Assembly (NCBI RefSeq): GCF_947648125.1
Contig: NZ_CANSMR010000008.1
Span: 62,001 to 126,000, forward strand
Source of the DNA: an uncultured Bradyrhizobium sp.
Lineage (GTDB): Bacteria; Pseudomonadota; Alphaproteobacteria; Rhizobiales; Xanthobacteraceae
Length of the DNA stretch: 64,000 nucleotides
Direction of reading: 5' to 3'
The notes beneath the pieces are model-generated. The model searched no databases. It had not been told where the DNA came from and saw nothing but the letters and a program-made list of their open reading frames with translations. The position numbers and the translations under genes were made by a program. Of the stretch, positions 18,264 through 27,141 are shown one piece after another (the stretch's first letter is position 1; each line of letters begins with the position of its first letter).

Positions 18264-18545
18264 ATGGCGGATTTCCGCGCCAGTCTCGCTGACGCTGCGC
18301 CTGATGCGGCGCTGTCGCCGCCGCTTGCCGCGTTGTGGTGGGCGAGGAAGGGCGATTGGGATCAGGCGCACCGCATCGTGCAGGACGAGAGCGACGCCAA
18401 TTCGGCCTGGGTGCATGCCTATCTGCATCGCGTCGAGGGCGATCTCGGCAATGCAGGCTACTGGTATCGCCGGGCCGGCCAGCCGGTCGCAAAGGACACA
18501 GTTGAGGCCGAGTGGGAGCGGATCGTCTCCGCACTTTTGGTCTGA
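18264..18545 (+). CDS. Conserved hypothetical protein, 93 residues, helical-repeat-like
   Basis: The gene begins three bases after gatA and is probably co-transcribed. The protein has PPLAALWWARKGDWDQAHRIVQDE and WVHAYLHRVEGDLGNAGYWYRRAGQP, two helix pairs reminiscent of a TPR/SEL1-like repeat. It has no signal peptide or membrane segment. Similar short proteins with an 'AHRIVQDE..WVHAYLHRVEGD' core occur in many proteobacteria as hypotheticals, as I recall. Role unknown. Confidence 0.8.
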   Translation: MADFRASLADAAPDAALSPPLAALWWARKGDWDQAHRIVQDESDANSAWVHAYLHRVEGDLGNAGYWYRRAGQPVAKDTVEAEWERIVSALLV

Positions 18546-18672
18546 AGGACCGGTGCCAAGTGCGGTGTCTTGGCGCCGCGAGCATTAACCCTGTTTCGGC
18601 CGCCATGCCGCCGCCCAGATTGGCCGTGATAGGCTGGTGGAACGGGCGGGGCTAGCGGCAAAGAGAGTATTC

Positions 18673-20070
18673 GTGCGTGGGTCGGGCATAGGGGGATGGC
18701 TGTCAGCGTTGCTGGTGGCTGCGGTGGCGGTGGGCCTTGCCGGCTGTGCAACCGTCTACAATCTCCCGGGCAACGTACCGCTCGGCGCCGCGGCTGCCGA
18801 CACCAGCGGTGTCAGCGATATTCCAAGCTATGAAGACGATCTGCTGCTCGCGCTGTCGTTCTCCGGCGGCGGCACGCGCGCCGCGGCGTTTTCGTTCGGC
18901 GTGCTCGAAGAACTCGACCGGGTGCGCTCCAGCGCTGCCGGCACCAAGACGCTGCTCGACCGCGTCGACTTCGTCTCCGGCGTCTCCGGCGGATCGGTCA
19001 CCGCGGCCTATTTCGGATTGAAGCGGCGCGCGGCGCTCGACGATTTCCGCGAGCGCTTCCTGCTGCGCAACGCCGAGGAGGGGCTGAAGACCAGGATCTC
19101 GCTCGGCAATATCGGGCGCGCGCTGGGCGGCGGCGTCAACGACAGCCAGTTCACCGACTGGCTCGATCAAAACCTGTTCGACGGCGCGCGGTTCGAGGCA
19201 TTGCCGGACGACCGCCGGCCGCGGGTCTGGATCAACGCGTCAGATATCTACAACCGCACGCCGTTCGTGTTCGGCAAGACGTCGTTCGATGCGCTGTGCA
19301 GCGACATCCGCTCCTATCGTGTCGCCGAAGCTGTGGCGGCATCCGCCGCGGTGCCGCTGGCATTCGCCCCGATCGTGCTGCAAACCTATCCCGGCGGCTG
19401 CGCCGCGCCGCTGCCGCCCTGGCTGGATCGGGTGCGCAACGATCCGAATGCGCAGCCGCTGCTGCGCTCCTATGCCGAGGCCCAGGCGCGCTACCGCGAC
19501 GGCTCGATGCGCTACGTCAAGCTGCTCGATGGCGGCCTCGTCGACAATTACGGCCTGTCGGGGCTGAGTATCGGCCTGCTCGCCGCGCAACGGCCCTATG
19601 AGCCGCTGAGCGAACGGCAGGCGGCCAAGCTCAGGCGTATCCTGTTCCTGGTGGTCGATGCCGGCCGCGGCATCTCCGGCGACTTCGTGCAGACGCTCGA
19701 AGGGCCGAGTGGTGTCGAGCTGGTGTCGGCGGCTGCCGACACCGCGATCGATGCCAGCGTGCGCTCCAGCTACGCCGCCTTCACGTCGCTCGCCAACGAC
19801 TGGTCCGGCAAGCTGAAGCGCTGGCGCTGCGGCCTGTCGGCGGCGGATCGCTCCAGGCTCGGCGTCGGCGCCGGCTGGAAATGCGGTGACGTCGCGATCT
19901 ATGTCGAGCGGCTCGGCTTCGACCGGCTCGGACCGGAGCGTGCCGGCATCTTGAACGCCATCCCGACGCGGCTTTCGCTGCCGCCCGAGCAGGTCGACCA
20001 GCTGATCACGGGCGGCGCGGACGCGCTGCGCTCGAGCAAGGCCTATCAGCAGTTCCGCCGCGGCCTCTGA
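18673..20070 (+). CDS. Patatin-like phospholipase lipoprotein
   Basis: With the GTG at 18673, preceded by AAAGAGAG, the 465-residue product has a lipoprotein signal ending in the lipobox VGLAGCA. The patatin motifs are clear: oxyanion loop SGGGTRA near residue 65, nucleophile elbow GVSGGS, and the catalytic-dyad Asp in [11 protein letters not shown]. It should be a membrane-anchored serine lipase or acylhydrolase in the cell envelope. An alternative GTG at 18637 would put twelve residues before the signal peptide. It sits between the gatA operon and gatB, a location with no obvious functional link. Confidence 0.9.
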   Translation: MRGSGIGGWLSALLVAAVAVGLAGCATVYNLPGNVPLGAAAADTSGVSDIPSYEDDLLLALSFSGGGTRAAAFSFGVLEELDRVRSSAAGTKTLLDRVDFVSGVSGGSVTAAYFGLKRRAALDDFRERFLLRNAEEGLKTRISLGNIGRALGGGVNDSQFTDWLDQNLFDGARFEALPDDRRPRVWINASDIYNRTPFVFGKTSFDALCSDIRSYRVAEAVAASAAVPLAFAPIVLQTYPGGCAAPLPPWLDRVRNDPNAQPLLRSYAEAQARYRDGSMRYVKLLDGGLVDNYGLSGLSIGLLAAQRPYEPLSERQAAKLRRILFLVVDAGRGISGDFVQTLEGPSGVELVSAAADTAIDASVRSSYAAFTSLANDWSGKLKRWRCGLSAADRSRLGVGAGWKCGDVAIYVERLGFDRLGPERAGILNAIPTRLSLPPEQVDQLITGGADALRSSKAYQQFRRGL

Positions 20071-20176
20071 TCCGTGCCGGATGCGCCGGTGCGGGCCGCA
20101 AGGCGGCTTGACTGACGCGATCGGTTGCGCGAAGCCCAATCCATCCCAGATATCACTTGTCCGGAAACCGAGATCC

Positions 20177-21664
20177 ATGACCGCATCTGCCGCCCCTCAC
20201 AAACTGATCAAGAGCGCCACCGGCGATTGGGAGGTCGTGATCGGCATGGAGGTCCATGCCCAGGTCACCTCGAACGCGAAGCTGTTCTCCGGCGCGTCCA
20301 CCGAGTTCGGTGGCGAACCCAATTCCCATGTCTCGCTGGTCGATGCCGCGATGCCGGGCATGCTGCCCGTGATCAACGAGGAGTGCATCCGCCAGGCGGT
20401 GCGCACCGGTCTCGGGCTGAATGCGCAGGTCAACCTGCGCTCGGTGTTCGACCGCAAGAACTATTTCTATCCGGACTCTCCGCAGGGCTACCAGATCAGC
20501 CAGTACAAGTCGCCGATCGTCGGCGAGGGCGAGGTGGTGCTCGAGCTCGATGGCGGCCGCAGCGTCACGATCGGGATCGAGCGGCTGCATCTGGAGCAGG
20601 ACGCTGGCAAGTTGCTGCACGATCAGTCGCCGACGATGTCCTTTGTCGACCTCAATCGCTGCGGCGTCGCGCTGATGGAGATCGTCTCCAAGCCCGATAT
20701 CCGCGATGCCGAGCAGGCCAAGGCCTATGTGACCAAGCTGCGCTCGATCCTGCGCTACCTCGGCACCTGCGACGGCGACATGGAGAAGGGCAGCCTGCGC
20801 GCCGACGTCAACGTCTCGGTGCGCCGTTACGGCGAGACCGCGTACGGCACCCGCTGCGAAATCAAGAACATGAACTCGATCAACTTCATCGGCCAGGCGA
20901 TCGAATACGAGGCGCGGCGTCAGATCGAGATCATCGAGGACGGCGGCTCGATCGACCAGGAAACCCGGCTGTTCGACCCCAACAAGGGCGAGACGCGCTC
21001 GATGCGCTCCAAGGAAGAGGCGCACGACTACCGTTACTTCCCCGATCCCGATCTGCTGCCGCTCGAATTCAGCCAGGCCTTCGTCGACGAACTCAAGGCG
21101 CAGCTGCCGGAACTGCCGGACGAGAAGAAGTCCCGTTTTATTACGGGCTTCGGCCTGTCGTCCTATGATGCGAGCGTGCTGGTCGCCGAGCGCGAGAGCG
21201 CGGAGTTCTACGAGACCGTGCTCGCGCGTCTCGCCGACAAGGCGCGCGACGGCAAGCTTGCCGCCAACTGGGTGATCAACGAGCTGTTCGGCCGTCTCAA
21301 CAAGGAAGGCGTGGCGATCGCAGCCTCGCCGGTGTCGGCGGAGCAACTCGCCGCGATCGTCGACCTGATCGGCGAGGGAGCGATTTCCGGCAAGATCGCC
21401 AAGGACTTGTTTGAGATCGTCTGGCAGGAGGGCGGCGATCCGCGCGCGCTCGTCGAGGCGCGCGGCATGAAGCAGGTCACCGACCTCGGCGCGATCGAGA
21501 AGGTGGTCGACGACATCATCGCGGCCAATCCCGACAAGGTCGAGCAGGCGAAGGCGAAGCCCGCGGCCCTTCAATGGTTCGTCGGTCAGGTGATGAAGTC
21601 GTCGGGCGGCAAGGCGAACCCGAAGGCGGTGAACGAGCTCTTGAAGTCCAAGCTCGGCGTCTGA
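20177..21664 (+). CDS. gatB: Aspartyl/glutamyl-tRNA amidotransferase subunit B
   Basis: The 495-residue protein is GatB, the kinase and amidotransferase subunit that phosphorylates the misacylated tRNA and amidates it. [23 protein letters not shown], the [25 protein letters not shown] block, [13 protein letters not shown] and the C-terminal YqeY-like tail ([27 protein letters not shown]) are typical. The ATG at 20177 gives the usual N-terminus; a longer frame extends into intergenic sequence. It lies 106 bp after the patatin gene, with room for its own promoter. Confidence 0.97.
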   Translation: MTASAAPHKLIKSATGDWEVVIGMEVHAQVTSNAKLFSGASTEFGGEPNSHVSLVDAAMPGMLPVINEECIRQAVRTGLGLNAQVNLRSVFDRKNYFYPDSPQGYQISQYKSPIVGEGEVVLELDGGRSVTIGIERLHLEQDAGKLLHDQSPTMSFVDLNRCGVALMEIVSKPDIRDAEQAKAYVTKLRSILRYLGTCDGDMEKGSLRADVNVSVRRYGETAYGTRCEIKNMNSINFIGQAIEYEARRQIEIIEDGGSIDQETRLFDPNKGETRSMRSKEEAHDYRYFPDPDLLPLEFSQAFVDELKAQLPELPDEKKSRFITGFGLSSYDASVLVAERESAEFYETVLARLADKARDGKLAANWVINELFGRLNKEGVAIAASPVSAEQLAAIVDLIGEGAISGKIAKDLFEIVWQEGGDPRALVEARGMKQVTDLGAIEKVVDDIIAANPDKVEQAKAKPAALQWFVGQVMKSSGGKANPKAVNELLKSKLGV

Positions 21665-22259
21665 ACGAACAGGACAATGATGTTGTCCTTGGCGCATGAT
21701 CCAGTCGGATCATGCTCTCGCGACATCACCATCGGCGTCGTCGCGCGCGCGTGAACGCGGCGTGATCCTGCCTCACACCCTCCCGCGACGGTCGCACTGA
21801 CGCCTTCCGCGCCGAATCGCCGAAGCTGCGATTCGTTCGCGAATTCGGTCCGGGCGACCTCAAACGAGGCAAAAGTCGTCTTACCCACGAAAATTTTTTC
21901 GTTGCCAAAAATTACGACTCGGCGTCCGCGACGCGGCGCTTTTCGTCGCGGCTTGCGACTCAACGCAATGACGATCGCGCGTCGATTGCTCGAATGCGAA
22001 TTCAAGAAGTGCCTGCAATACGGGCGTTTCCTGCAACGTTGACAAATGCCGATGTCGGCCGTTGCTGCATTTCTTGCATCGTCGCGTGAACGCAATGCCG
22101 ATTTGATCGGTGACGCGCGCTGTGCGCACTGCCACCGCTGCGTCAACACTTCCTTAAGCGGGACACTGTTTTTTTCGGTCTGTTGGTGTATTCGGGAAGT
22201 AGTGCATATCGATTCCCGAGTGCACGCAGCGAGAGCCATCTCACATACTGGAGGGCAAC
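21665..22259. other. Intergenic region upstream of the Lys/Ala-rich small gene
   Basis: About 595 bp with no convincing gene. A minus-strand open frame crosses it, but its composition is unlike the neighbouring proteins and it has no ribosome-binding site that I can see. The stretch is less GC-rich than its surroundings, with an A/T-rich tract (AAAATTTTTTCG near 21890) and a TTGACA hexamer near 22039. The length and composition suggest a promoter and long 5' leader for the gene at 22260. Confidence 0.5.
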
Positions 22260-22358
22260 ATGGCTAAGAAGGCAAAGAAGGCGAAGAAGGCGAAGAAGGC
22301 GAAGAGCGCAGTGAAGAAGACTGCGAAGAAGACCCGCAAGGTCGCCAAGAAGAAGTAA
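22260..22358 (+). CDS. Small Lys/Ala-rich basic protein, 32 residues (histone H1-like)
   Basis: The frame encodes MAKKAKKAKKAKKAKSAVKK followed by TAKKTRKVAKKK: about half lysine, most of the rest alanine. GGAGGG lies five bases before the ATG, an excellent ribosome-binding site. The composition resembles the C-terminal tail of histone H1 and of bacterial AlgP- or HC1-type proteins, so binding to DNA or RNA through charge is likely. The gene stands alone, with a long A/T-richer leader upstream and stem-loops just after the stop (CTCTC-N5-GAGAG, then GCCGGC-N8-GCCGGC). It is easily missed by gene finders because of its size. Function is inferred from composition only. Confidence 0.75.
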   Translation: MAKKAKKAKKAKKAKSAVKKTAKKTRKVAKKK

Positions 22359-23180
22359 GCCTCTCGCCTTGAGAGGATTGCCGGCGGCTTGATGCCGGCA
22401 CGTCGCGAGAGCCAGCGGACGGACTGCTGAGAGGCACATCCCACCCCCAAGGCTCTGGCTGACGAAAGAGGGTGTCGGCGAGACATCAGGTCAAACGGCT
22501 GGATCGAATTTCGGAGAGGGCAACCTTCCCAAAAGCGGTCCGGCAGAAGAAACAGAGATTTCTTCGTTCGGTGCGGGGCCGGCTCGGTTCCGCAATTTCA
22601 CCGGCGAGAATGCCGAGCTGAAATCTGGTCCTGACGTGTTCGCCGACCCCCTCGTTCCGGCGGCCCGCGCAGTCCGCGCCCGGCAGCCACTTTCCACATC
22701 CCATTGTCTGGATCGACGTCGGGCCTGATGGCCTCGCGTTCTTTGTGCGCGCGCCCGTACCGCGGCTTCGTACACCGTCCGCCGGACGTGCCGGCCCGCC
22801 GTCAACTCATCGATTGATCACCTGCGTCGGCGGCCGGGACCGGCCGGCGCCCGCGGCCATTGTCCGCAATGGTTATCGATGTCCGAAGCACCAGGGTAAA
22901 CCGGCATTCACGAATGCACGGAAATGCCTGCGGCACAGGCACTTCTGCGATTCCGGGGAATGCGCCCGGCGGGCCCGATTTACATCCCGTTCATCGCGAT
23001 ACTTAAACCGCTCTTCAAATTTGATGGGCCATGATCATCCCAACAAGCCGGCAAACGGCGAGCGCATGATCCCAGGATCGGCGCGGCGCATGATCCCAGG
23101 ATCAGCGCGGGGATAACAAGGCGTTTCAACAGTGGACGGGGGCCGCGCTCGGGGGAGGGCGGCCAACAACAAAAAGGGGA
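22359..23180. other. Long intergenic region with stem-loops and a 24-bp tandem repeat
   Basis: About 820 bp without a supportable gene on either strand. It opens with two stem-loops that could terminate the Lys/Ala-rich gene (22360-22400). Near its right end two 24-bp copies of a unit beginning GCGCATGATCCCAGGATC lie head to tail (23062-23109). Several short open frames cross the region but none has both a ribosome-binding site and protein-like composition. Confidence 0.5.
23062..23109. repeat. Two tandem 24-bp repeats
   Basis: The units at 23062-23085 and 23086-23109 differ at one base (CGGCGCG against CAGCGCG at the end). Each contains the palindromic core GATCCCAGGATC. They lie about 70-120 bp upstream of the SEL1-like gene and could be paired binding sites or a replication-slippage product. 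Confidence 0.75.
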
Positions 23181-23456
23181 ATGACGACAATGTTTCAGGG
23201 GGTCATCGATCAGGAAAGCGCTGTCCCGGTTGCTGCGACTGCAATCCAGGATGTGCTGTTCGAGCGTGGCATGTATTGGGCGAGCGGCCGCTCCGGCGTG
23301 GTCAACCTCGTCGCGGCGCACAAATGGTTCAACCTGGCGGCGCTCAAGGGACGTACCGACGCAATCGCGCACCGCCGCGAAGTCGCCGAGCAGATGTCCG
23401 ACGTCGAGATCGCTGCCGCCCAGCGCGAAGCGCGCGCCTGGATGACGACGCACTAA
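23181..23456 (+). CDS. Small SEL1-like repeat protein
   Basis: A 91-residue protein whose core, FERGMYWASGRSGVVNLVAAHKWFNLAALKG, fits a single SEL1-like (TPR-related) repeat; such repeats mediate protein contacts. No signal peptide is apparent. Two starts are possible: ATG at 23181 or ATG at 23190, the latter with GGGGA nine bases upstream and therefore slightly favoured by spacing. It is preceded by a long intergenic region and followed by a palindromic repeat. Short proteins of this kind are widespread in Rhizobiales; function unknown. Confidence 0.8.
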   Translation: MTTMFQGVIDQESAVPVAATAIQDVLFERGMYWASGRSGVVNLVAAHKWFNLAALKGRTDAIAHRREVAEQMSDVEIAAAQREARAWMTTH

Positions 23457-23463
23457 GCATTCG

Positions 23464-23517
23464 TTTTGACGCGTTTTGTTCACGCGAACCGGTAGTCCCC
23501 TTCGCTCGAAAACGCAC
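23464..23517. repeat. Intergenic repeat (TTTTGACGCGTTTT...TCGAAAACGC)
   Basis: TTGACGCGTTTTGTTCACGC, GAACCGGTAGTCCCCTTCGC and TCGAAAACGC form a nearly complete copy of a repeat that I recognise from Bradyrhizobium. The ends GCGTTTT and AAAACGC are inverted. A second, partial copy in the opposite orientation is at 37970-38010. Confidence 0.7.
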
Positions 23518-23552
23518 AGCTCGAGCTGGGAGCCTCGGCTCCCTCGCTCCAT

Positions 23553-24317
23553 CTAGAACCAGTATCGCGCGGCGTAGATCACGGTCATCAGCGCTCCGGC
23601 GGCGATGACGAACTGCCGGACGATGTGAGCCGGCAGGATCCGGATCAGGTGGCCTCCGGTATAGCCGCCGATCATGGCGCCGAGCAGCATCACAGAGGTC
23701 TCCGGCCACCGTACCGCTCCTTGCGCGATGAAGATCAATGTGGCGGCGAGCGACACGCAGGTCGCCAGCAGGTTCTTCAATGCCTTGATCGCCCTGATGT
23801 CGTTGGGTTCCGTGATCGACAGCACCGCGGTCAGGATGACGCCGAGCCCGGCACCGAAGAACCCTCCATACACGCACGCCAGTCCGAGCACCGCACTGCT
23901 TGCGCCGGTCGAGGGCAGAGCTGCGGCTTTCTGATGTCCGGTAGTCAACGCCTGGATCTGTGGCGCGAAGGCAAACAGCAGCGTTGCGAATGCAATCAGG
24001 GCCGGCACCGGCAGCACGAACAGCCGCTCGGGAAGCAACAAGAGGACGCCGGCACCGGCTGCGCCGCCAACGGTCGAGACGGCGACGAAGCTGATCGTGC
24101 GCCGCGTCGGCGACGGCAGCTTGCCGCGATCGGCAAGGGCTGCGATCAAATGCCCCGGCGAGATCGCTACCGCATTCGACGCATTGGCGATGACCGCCGG
24201 CAGGCCTGCGGCGAGCATCGCTGGAAACGTGATGAGCGTCGCGCCACCCGCCAATGCGTTGATGACGCCTCCCGCGCCACCGGCCGCGAGCAGCAGAACA
24301 TTTGTCTGGGTATCCAT
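23553..24317 (-). CDS. TSUP family transporter (sulfite exporter TauE/SafE-like)
   Basis: A 254-residue polytopic membrane protein with about eight hydrophobic segments. GGAGGVINALAGGATLITFPAML at the N-terminus and LACVYGGFFGAGLGVILTA in the second half are the two internal repeats of PF01925. Members export sulfite, sulfoacetate, taurine-derived or organic anions; the substrate is not predictable. The AraC-type regulator gene immediately upstream on the same strand (74 bp away) may control it. Confidence 0.9.
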   Translation of the reverse strand: MDTQTNVLLLAAGGAGGVINALAGGATLITFPAMLAAGLPAVIANASNAVAISPGHLIAALADRGKLPSPTRRTISFVAVSTVGGAAGAGVLLLLPERLFVLPVPALIAFATLLFAFAPQIQALTTGHQKAAALPSTGASSAVLGLACVYGGFFGAGLGVILTAVLSITEPNDIRAIKALKNLLATCVSLAATLIFIAQGAVRWPETSVMLLGAMIGGYTGGHLIRILPAHIVRQFVIAAGALMTVIYAARYWF

Positions 24318-24390
24318 CCTTCACCCCTTTGCAGGGTGAGCAGGGTAGTGGCCGGAGCAGTGGCCGGTCTGGAACGTCTGTGACGCTGCT

Positions 24391-25095
24391 TCAATCGCGC
24401 CAGTAGACGCCCGGTGTCGTGCCGAAGGTGCGGCGGAACAGGCGGGTGAGGTGGCTTTGGTCGGAAAAGCCGGCATCCGCCGCAACGGCTGCGATCGGCT
24501 CGCCGGCGCGCAGCAGCCGCCGGGCAAGATTGAGCCGGGCGAGCAGGCGGAAGGCGTGCGGCGCGACGCCGAGCTCGCGCCTCACCATGCGGCTGAATCC
24601 TTCGCGGCTTCGCCCGAAGCTCGCGGCAATCTCACCAATCGGCTCGGGGCTCTCCGTCAAGGCAGTGCTGAGCTTGGCTCTGCCGGTGTGCCCGGCTGAG
24701 CGGGACGGCACGCGCGACAGCGTGTCGTCGGCGATCTCGCTGATGTGCGCGGGCGATATCTCGTCGATGCTCCGCCAGCGGTTTTCGACACTGATGATCC
24801 GGAGCGACGAGCAGGCGCGGTTCGCCGGAACATAGGCATTCAGGCAAACCGTCTCCGCGCCCGGTGTCGCCATCGGTGCATGCAGCATTCCCGCCGGGAT
24901 GAGCGCGGCATGGCCCGCAGGCACGGTGACGGTCGCGCCGTCGATGCGAAAGGCGCGCGACCCCGACAGCACCAGCACGATCTGGCTCTCGTCATGGAAG
25001 TGCGGTCGGAGGCCGAGCGAGCCGGCACCGCGCCACGACGCCAGCTCGACGATGTCGTCACTGTCGGCGCGCCGGTAGGTCCAGGCTTTGGTCAT
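24391..25095 (-). CDS. AraC family transcriptional regulator with N-terminal cupin
   Basis: Taking the ATG at 25095, the 234-residue protein has an N-terminal cupin-type ligand domain (HFHDESQIVLVLSGSRAFRIDGATVTVPAGHAALIPAGMLH) and a C-terminal pair of helix-turn-helix motifs (EIAASFGRSREGFSRMVRRELGVAPHAF; IAAVAADAGFSDQSHLTRLFRRTFGTTPG). The second HTH carries the family signature. It is on the same strand as the TSUP transporter gene and probably controls it. An upstream in-frame ATG would add 23 residues of poor quality. Confidence 0.9.
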   Translation of the reverse strand: MTKAWTYRRADSDDIVELASWRGAGSLGLRPHFHDESQIVLVLSGSRAFRIDGATVTVPAGHAALIPAGMLHAPMATPGAETVCLNAYVPANRACSSLRIISVENRWRSIDEISPAHISEIADDTLSRVPSRSAGHTGRAKLSTALTESPEPIGEIAASFGRSREGFSRMVRRELGVAPHAFRLLARLNLARRLLRAGEPIAAVAADAGFSDQSHLTRLFRRTFGTTPGVYWRD

Positions 25096-25180
25096 GGCGA
25101 ACCGGGGGATCACAGAGGCTCGAACCGAGGGGTGGGTGATCCCTGAGCGTAGCACGGGGGTCACCGACCGTCATGGGACG

Positions 25181-26443
25181 TCACCGCCGCGCGACTGAAG
25201 CCATCGGCGAGGCCGTTCGTATCGTCGCGACAGCGATGAGGGCGGCCACGAGGTTGGCGGCTGCGCTGATCGCCACCGGGATGAAGTAGCTGTGGCTGAC
25301 GTCGAACGCGAAGCCGGCAGCGCTCGGACCCAGCAGTGTGCCGAAGGCGACGCTGGTGTAGAGGATGCCGATGATGCCGCCGACATTGCGGCCGCCGAAA
25401 TGGTCGGTGACCACGGCTGGCAGGATCGCCACCCAGCCGCCATAGAACACGCCGAACAGCAGCGCGAAGACCGTGAGCGACCAGAAGGTGTCGGCGATGG
25501 CCCAGATCGCCAGCGAGACGGCCATGCCGAGATACATCGCAACCAGGAACGCATCGCGGCCGACCCGGTCGGCGATGCCGCCGAGGAAGAAGCGGCCGGC
25601 GGTGCTGCCGACACCGATCATCCCGAGCAGCAGCACGGCGAGCGTCGGCGCCACCTGATGGTCGACGGCAAACGGCACCAGGTGCACGAAGGGCACGAAC
25701 ACCCCGAACGCGCTGATCAGGCAGGCCGCATAGAGCCCGGCGAACCGGCCAGTTCGCACCGCACCGCGGATCGAGACGCCCTGGCGGAGCGGCGCGCCCG
25801 AAACCGCTTCAAGCGGATCGCCATCCGGTCCGGTGCCATAGCGGCGCGGATCGTCGGCGATCAGGAGCGATGCGCCGATCCCGGCGACGGCGGCGACGAC
25901 GCCCAGCACGACATAGGCATCGCGCCAGCCGAGGCTCGTGATCAGCCAGGTTGCGAGCGGCGGCATCACCAGTGTCCCGACTCCGATCCCGCTGACGGCG
26001 AGGCCCGACGCAAACCCGCGCCGCCTGACGAACCAGCGCTGCACGGCGCCCAAGGTCGGAACGTAGGCGCAACCGACGCCCGCGCCGATGCCGATGCTGT
26101 AGGCGGCGTAGACCTGGAGGATGGTCTGCGCCTGTCCTGCCAGCACCATGCCGAGACCGACCAGCGCCATTCCAAGGACCGCGAGCCTGCGTGCGCCCCA
26201 GCGATCGGCAAGCGGGCCGGAGACGATGCCGAGACCGAAATACAGGAAGCCCGCGAACGAGAACACCAGCGAGACCGAACCTCGCGAGGCGCCGAACTCC
26301 CGCTGCAGCGACTCGACAAAGGACGAGAACGTGTAGGCGCTGCCGAAGCCGACGAACGTCACGACGAACGCTGCTGCGACGACATACCAGCCATAGAACG
26401 GCTTTGCTCTCTGATAACCGGCGTGCATGACGGCGTTCCTCAT
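25181..26443 (-). CDS. MFS transporter (oxalate/formate antiporter-like or monocarboxylate type)
   Basis: A 420-residue protein with twelve hydrophobic segments. FYGWYVVAAAFVVTFVGFGSAYTFSSFVESLQREFGAS is typical of the MFS branch that includes monocarboxylate and oxalate/formate carriers, and GPLADRWGARRLAVLG is the loop 2-3 motif. The ATG overlaps the thioesterase stop (ATGA), with GGGAGAACGATC ahead of it, so the two are coupled. Taken with the adjacent thioesterase and the divergent LysR gene, it probably moves an organic acid whose CoA ester is processed by the thioesterase. Confidence 0.9.
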   Translation of the reverse strand: MRNAVMHAGYQRAKPFYGWYVVAAAFVVTFVGFGSAYTFSSFVESLQREFGASRGSVSLVFSFAGFLYFGLGIVSGPLADRWGARRLAVLGMALVGLGMVLAGQAQTILQVYAAYSIGIGAGVGCAYVPTLGAVQRWFVRRRGFASGLAVSGIGVGTLVMPPLATWLITSLGWRDAYVVLGVVAAVAGIGASLLIADDPRRYGTGPDGDPLEAVSGAPLRQGVSIRGAVRTGRFAGLYAACLISAFGVFVPFVHLVPFAVDHQVAPTLAVLLLGMIGVGSTAGRFFLGGIADRVGRDAFLVAMYLGMAVSLAIWAIADTFWSLTVFALLFGVFYGGWVAILPAVVTDHFGGRNVGGIIGILYTSVAFGTLLGPSAAGFAFDVSHSYFIPVAISAAANLVAALIAVATIRTASPMASVARR

Positions 26444-26964
26444 GATCGTTCTCCCTGTGATGCGCCGCCGCCCGCCTTGGCCGGCGGATAGAGCAGCATC
26501 TGCGTGCAGCGAAACAGCGCGATGGCCTTGCCCGTCGCCTCGCTGCGGATCTCGGCATCCCACACCTGGGTCGTGCGTCCGGCATGAACGAGGCGCGCTT
26601 CGCAACTGACGCCGCCTTCGCGTGCGATGCCGATGAAGTTCGTCTTCAACTCTCCGGTCGCAAAGCCGATCGCGTCGTCCGGCAAGGAGGCGAGGCAGCC
26701 GAAGCCGCACGCGGTATCCGCCAGCGCGACGATGCCTGCGCCGTGCAAGAGCCCGTGCGGCGAGAAGTGCTTTGCGGCAATCTCGAAGCGGCCGCGGATG
26801 AGGCCGCGTTCGGCTTCGAGCCATTGAAAGTCCAGCAGGCCGGGCAGGCTGCCGGGTTGCGATGCGTTGATGCGGTCGACGCGTTGGCGGGTATCGCTGC
26901 CCGCACCGATCTCGTGCAGGGCGAGTGTGTATGGGACCTCGGTCATGTCCTGTTCCGGCTCCAT
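26440..26964 (-). CDS. PaaI-type hotdog thioesterase
   Basis: A 174-residue single hotdog-domain protein. FEIAAKHFSPHGLLHGAGIVALADTACGFGCLAS is the PaaI/YdiI-type core with the catalytic-region HG..ADTA pattern, and ELKTNFIG follows. It hydrolyses acyl- or aroyl-CoA esters in the cytoplasm. It is the first gene of a two-gene operon with the MFS transporter (4-base overlap). It is divergent from a LysR-type gene, and a copy of the shared operator lies 38 bp upstream of its start. An ATG six codons later is an alternative start. Confidence 0.88.
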   Translation of the reverse strand: MEPEQDMTEVPYTLALHEIGAGSDTRQRVDRINASQPGSLPGLLDFQWLEAERGLIRGRFEIAAKHFSPHGLLHGAGIVALADTACGFGCLASLPDDAIGFATGELKTNFIGIAREGGVSCEARLVHAGRTTQVWDAEIRSEATGKAIALFRCTQMLLYPPAKAGGGASQGERS

Positions 26965-27001
26965 TAGGGAACCGAGAGCCGCCGTCGCGAGCCATGATAA
27001 A

Positions 27002-27015
27002 GATTAGAAAATCTA
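27002..27015. promoter_or_regulatory. Palindromic operator, thioesterase side
   Basis: GATTAGAAAATCTA is identical to the 14 bp at 27124-27137 at the other end of the same divergent promoter region. The core TAGA-N3-TCTA is a dyad. It lies 38 bp upstream of the thioesterase start. Confidence 0.7.
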
Positions 27016-27123
27016 TCCTAATTGGCCCGAATCTCTCTGAGTTGACGCAGCTCTCGGCGTTACGGTAGGCTGATTGAGCGCCGGCAAGGCCCCGTTGGCA
27101 AACCAGATTTGCTGCGCGATTGA

Positions 27124-27138
27124 GATTAGAAAATCTAA
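27124..27138. promoter_or_regulatory. Palindromic operator, LysR side
   Basis: GATTAGAAAATCTAA contains the perfect dyad TTAGA-N3-TCTAA and ends four bases before the ATG of the LysR gene. With the identical core at 27002-27015 it forms a pair 122 bp apart flanking the divergent promoters, suggesting autorepression and control of the thioesterase-MFS operon by DNA looping or by separate binding. Confidence 0.7.
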
Positions 27139-27141
27139 ATC

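Noticed and set aside
21586-22239. 217-codon minus-strand frame after gatB
   Set aside because: It overlaps the end of gatB, has no clear ribosome-binding site, and its residue composition is unlike a folded protein.
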